Source: Mycobacterium sp. SM1 (GTDB lineage Bacteria; Actinomycetota; Actinomycetes; Mycobacteriales; Mycobacteriaceae). From it: a stretch of DNA of 64,000 nt. The position numbers and the translations under genes are program-made. The stretch spans positions 1,364,001 to 1,428,000 of the forward strand of contig NZ_JAFLNH010000001.1 of the NCBI RefSeq assembly GCF_018361265.1, in the 5' to 3' direction. The stretch's first letter is position 1, and each line of letters opens with the position of its first letter. The notes under the pieces were generated by a model. That model was given only the letters and a program-made list of their open reading frames with translations, searched no databases and was not told where the DNA came from. Shown piece after piece: positions 62,164 to 64,000 of the stretch.

Positions 62164-62561
62164 CCCACGATCTGCGCCAACGACCGGTGATCCGCCTATC
62201 GAGCGCCTATCCAGCGATTTATCGGTCACAAGATGATAACGTTTTAGCAAAGCATGGGGCCTCTCGGCTACCGGGGTCACATGCCGAAGCGAAGCAATTC
62301 CTCAGCCGTGACCAGCCGCTCGTGCTTGGCCGGGAAGCCGCGGCTTTTCACCGGGTGCCGAAACCACGACCAGGCGATTCGTCCCACCCGCGACCGAGGT
62401 ATCGGGTTGAAGCGCACGTTCATCACCCCTGCTGTCACTCACCTGAACCCTGGGGTACATTATCGCAGGCCCACCGCCGACCATTAGACACCCATGCCGC
62501 TGGCAAACAGCGAAGCGACTCGCCGGGACCTGAGGACGGTGTTTTCGCCCGGTGGTGGCGA
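62164..62561. other. Intergenic region between the LLM oxidoreductase and gltD
   Basis: About 400 bp. The only plausible coding piece is a 48-residue frame on the minus strand (listed separately). AT-rich sequence at 62210-62255 may be a terminator or promoter region, but no clear stem-loop can be read. Confidence 0.4.
62277..62423 (-). CDS. Possible small protein, 48 residues
   Basis: The frame starts ATG at 62423, with AGGGG just upstream, and ends in TGA at 62277. It reads as a basic, aromatic-containing peptide (RIAWSWFRHPVKSRGFPAKH) with the C-terminus RLVTAEELLRFGM. The even amino-acid make-up is unlike the Arg/Pro-rich shadow frames around it. It lies downstream of gltD on the same strand. 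Function unknown; it may be non-coding. Confidence 0.35.
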   Translation of the reverse strand: MNVRFNPIPRSRVGRIAWSWFRHPVKSRGFPAKHERLVTAEELLRFGM

Positions 62562-64000
62562 TCAGCGCAGCGCCACCGTGGTCGGCGTGATCGGGGCCGG
62601 TAGCGCGGTGCCGCCCATCAGGTAGCGGTCCACGCTGGCCGCCGCGGCCCGCCCCTCGGCGATCGCCCAGACGATCAGCGATTGGCCCCGGCCCATGTCA
62701 CCGGCGACGAACACACCCGGCACCGAGGTGGCAAAGTCGTTGTCGCGGGCGACGGTGCCGCGGTCGGTGAATTGCACCCCGAGGTCGGTGAGCAGGCCCT
62801 GCCTTTCCGGGCCGACGAAACCCATCGCCAGCAACACCAGGTCGGCCTCCAGCTCGAAATCGGAGCCGTCGACCTTGACAAAGGCGCCGTTGTCCATCCG
62901 CACGTGGTGCGCCTTGAGCGCGGTGACATGCCCGTCGCGGCCGACGAACTCCTCGGTGCTCACCGAGAACACCCGCTCTCCGCCCTCTTCATGCGCCGGT
63001 GACACCCGGTACATCAGCGGATACGTCGGCCACGGGGTGGAGTCCGCGCGGGCGTCCGGGGGGCGCGGCATGATCTCGAACTGGTGCACGCGGATGGCGC
63101 CCTGCCGGTGCGCGGTGCCCAGGCAGTCGGCCCCGGTGTCGCCGCCGCCGATGATGACGACCTTTTTGCCCTTGGCGGTGATCGGCGGCTGGCCGTCGGG
63201 GCCCAACACGTCGTCACCCTGCTGCACCCGATTGGCCCACGGCAGGTACTCCATCGCCTGATGGATGCCGTCCAGCTCGCGGCCCGGGATGGGCAGCTCA
63301 CGCCAGGCGGTCGCGCCACCGGCCAGCAGCACCGCGTCGAACTCGGCACGCAGCTGCGCGGCGGTGATGTCCACCCCGACGTTGACGTTGACGCAAAACC
63401 GGGTGCCTTCGGCCCGCATCTGCTCCAGGCGCCGGTCGAGGTGGCGCTTTTCCATCTTGAACTCGGGGATGCCGTAGCGCAGCAGGCCGCCGATGCGGTC
63501 CGCGCGTTCGAACACGGTCACGCTGTGTCCTGCGCGGGTGAGCTGCTGGGCCGCGGCCAGCCCCGCCGGGCCGGAGCCGACGATCGCCACGCTCTTGCCG
63601 GTCAAGCGGTCCGGCGGCAGCGGTCGCACCCAGCCTTCCTCGAAAGCCTTGTCGATGATCTCCAGCTCGATCTGCTTGATGGTCACCGGATCCTGGTTGA
63701 TCCCGAGCACGCAGGCCGGCTCGCACGGCGCCGGGCAGAGCCGGCCGGTGAAGTCCGGAAAGTTGTTGGTCGCGTGCAACCGCTCGATCGCGTCACGCCA
63801 CCGGCCGCGGCGCACCAGGTCGTTCCACTCCGGGATGAGGTTGCCCAACGGGCATCCGTTGTGGCAGAACGGGATACCACAATCCATGCAGCGGGTTGCC
63901 TGCTGTTGCAGCACGTCACGATCGAAGTCCTCGTATACTTCCCTCCAGTCACGCAGGCGCAACTCGACCGGGCGGCGCCTGGGCAGCTCCCGGTGTGTGT
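62562..64000 (-). CDS. gltD: Glutamate synthase small subunit, N-terminus outside window
   Basis: The NADPH-dependent small (beta) subunit of glutamate synthase, which passes electrons from NADPH through FAD to the GltB subunit. Codons remain open to the right edge (THRELPRRRPVELRLRDWRE), so the true start lies beyond the window and a TTG within is not used. CMDCGIPFCHNGCPLGN holds the Cys residues of the Fe-S clusters, VGSGPAGLAAAQQLTRAGHS binds FAD, and IIGGGDTGADCLG binds NADPH. The visible part is 479 residues of an expected ~490. Confidence 0.96.
   Translation of the reverse strand, partial: THRELPRRRPVELRLRDWREVYEDFDRDVLQQQATRCMDCGIPFCHNGCPLGNLIPEWNDLVRRGRWRDAIERLHATNNFPDFTGRLCPAPCEPACVLGINQDPVTIKQIELEIIDKAFEEGWVRPLPPDRLTGKSVAIVGSGPAGLAAAQQLTRAGHSVTVFERADRIGGLLRYGIPEFKMEKRHLDRRLEQMRAEGTRFCVNVNVGVDITAAQLRAEFDAVLLAGGATAWRELPIPGRELDGIHQAMEYLPWANRVQQGDDVLGPDGQPPITAKGKKVVIIGGGDTGADCLGTAHRQGAIRVHQFEIMPRPPDARADSTPWPTYPLMYRVSPAHEEGGERVFSVSTEEFVGRDGHVTALKAHHVRMDNGAFVKVDGSDFELEADLVLLAMGFVGPERQGLLTDLGVQFTDRGTVARDNDFATSVPGVFVAGDMGRGQSLIVWAIAEGRAAAASVDRYLMGGTALPAPITPTTVALR

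Noticed and set aside
62187..62603. 138-codon plus-strand frame between the LLM oxidoreductase and gltD
   Set aside because: It runs antisense into gltD and shows no domain; the composition is shadow-like.

Overview
The window is a piece of a Mycobacterium chromosome. It has high GC, GTG starts are common, and it holds the cell-wall arabinogalactan/mycolate gene block followed by the serS-pheA-sodA-espR-ethA/R-gltD block. In M. tuberculosis H37Rv (numbering recalled from memory) this is roughly Rv3794 to Rv3858c. It is not M. tuberculosis itself. There is no embC directly upstream of embA, no Rv3796, no PE_PGRS62 and no sulfolipid cluster. bfrB and Rv3848 are also absent, and several genes and repeats are specific to this strain or species.

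Layout. 0-2.2 kb: a GAF-domain regulator cut by the left edge, and a convergent His/Met-rich lipoprotein gene. 2.2-9.5 kb: a 0.65 kb non-coding stretch, two stem-loop repeats, then embA-embB. 9.6-11.4 kb: fadE35. 11.5-20.2 kb, minus strand: the mycolic-acid condensation operon fadD32-pks13-accD4. 20.5-24.0 kb: the Rv3802-type lipase/thioesterase, fbpD (MPT51) and fbpA (Ag85A). 24.4-31.2 kb: glf-glfT2-PAP2 phosphatase-ubiA-aftB, which supplies UDP-galactofuranose, galactan polymerisation, the decaprenyl-phospho-arabinose precursor and terminal arabinosylation. 31.4-34.1 kb: erp and a secreted peptidoglycan amidase. 34.1-38.1 kb: a HAD phosphatase, three PlsC-type acyltransferases and the frameshifted remnant of a fourth. 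38.2-41.5 kb: two membrane proteins and an MBL-fold/Rieske fusion protein.

41.7-44.45 kb: an IS607-type mobile element. It has an 18-bp imperfect inverted repeat at its ends, a small cargo gene, a serine resolvase with an in-frame stop, and a TnpB lacking the usual zinc finger and third RuvC aspartate. It abuts the 3' end of serS. 44.4-53.3 kb: serS, a septum-formation family protein, a mini-metalloprotease, gpm2, pheA, an IdeR-boxed DUF2470 gene, a CPBP membrane protease, glpQ1 and a DUF4328 protein. 53.4-53.5 kb: a cluster of four DnaA-box-like 9-mers. 53.7-58.5 kb: a tiny membrane protein, sodA, Rv3847-type, espR, Rv3850-type, CopC-like and H-NS-like genes. 58.5-64 kb: rraA, ethA/ethR with their shared operator, an F420-type luciferase-like oxidoreductase, and gltD cut by the right edge.

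The most unusual feature is a dispersed stem-loop repeat seen at three separate loci: upstream of embA, at the fbpA stop codon, and as a 57-bp tandem array inside the 3' end of glf. Its flanks are conserved while its stem changes by compensatory substitution. In glf it has been converted into a 19-residue protein repeat that lengthens UDP-galactopyranose mutase by about 75 residues.
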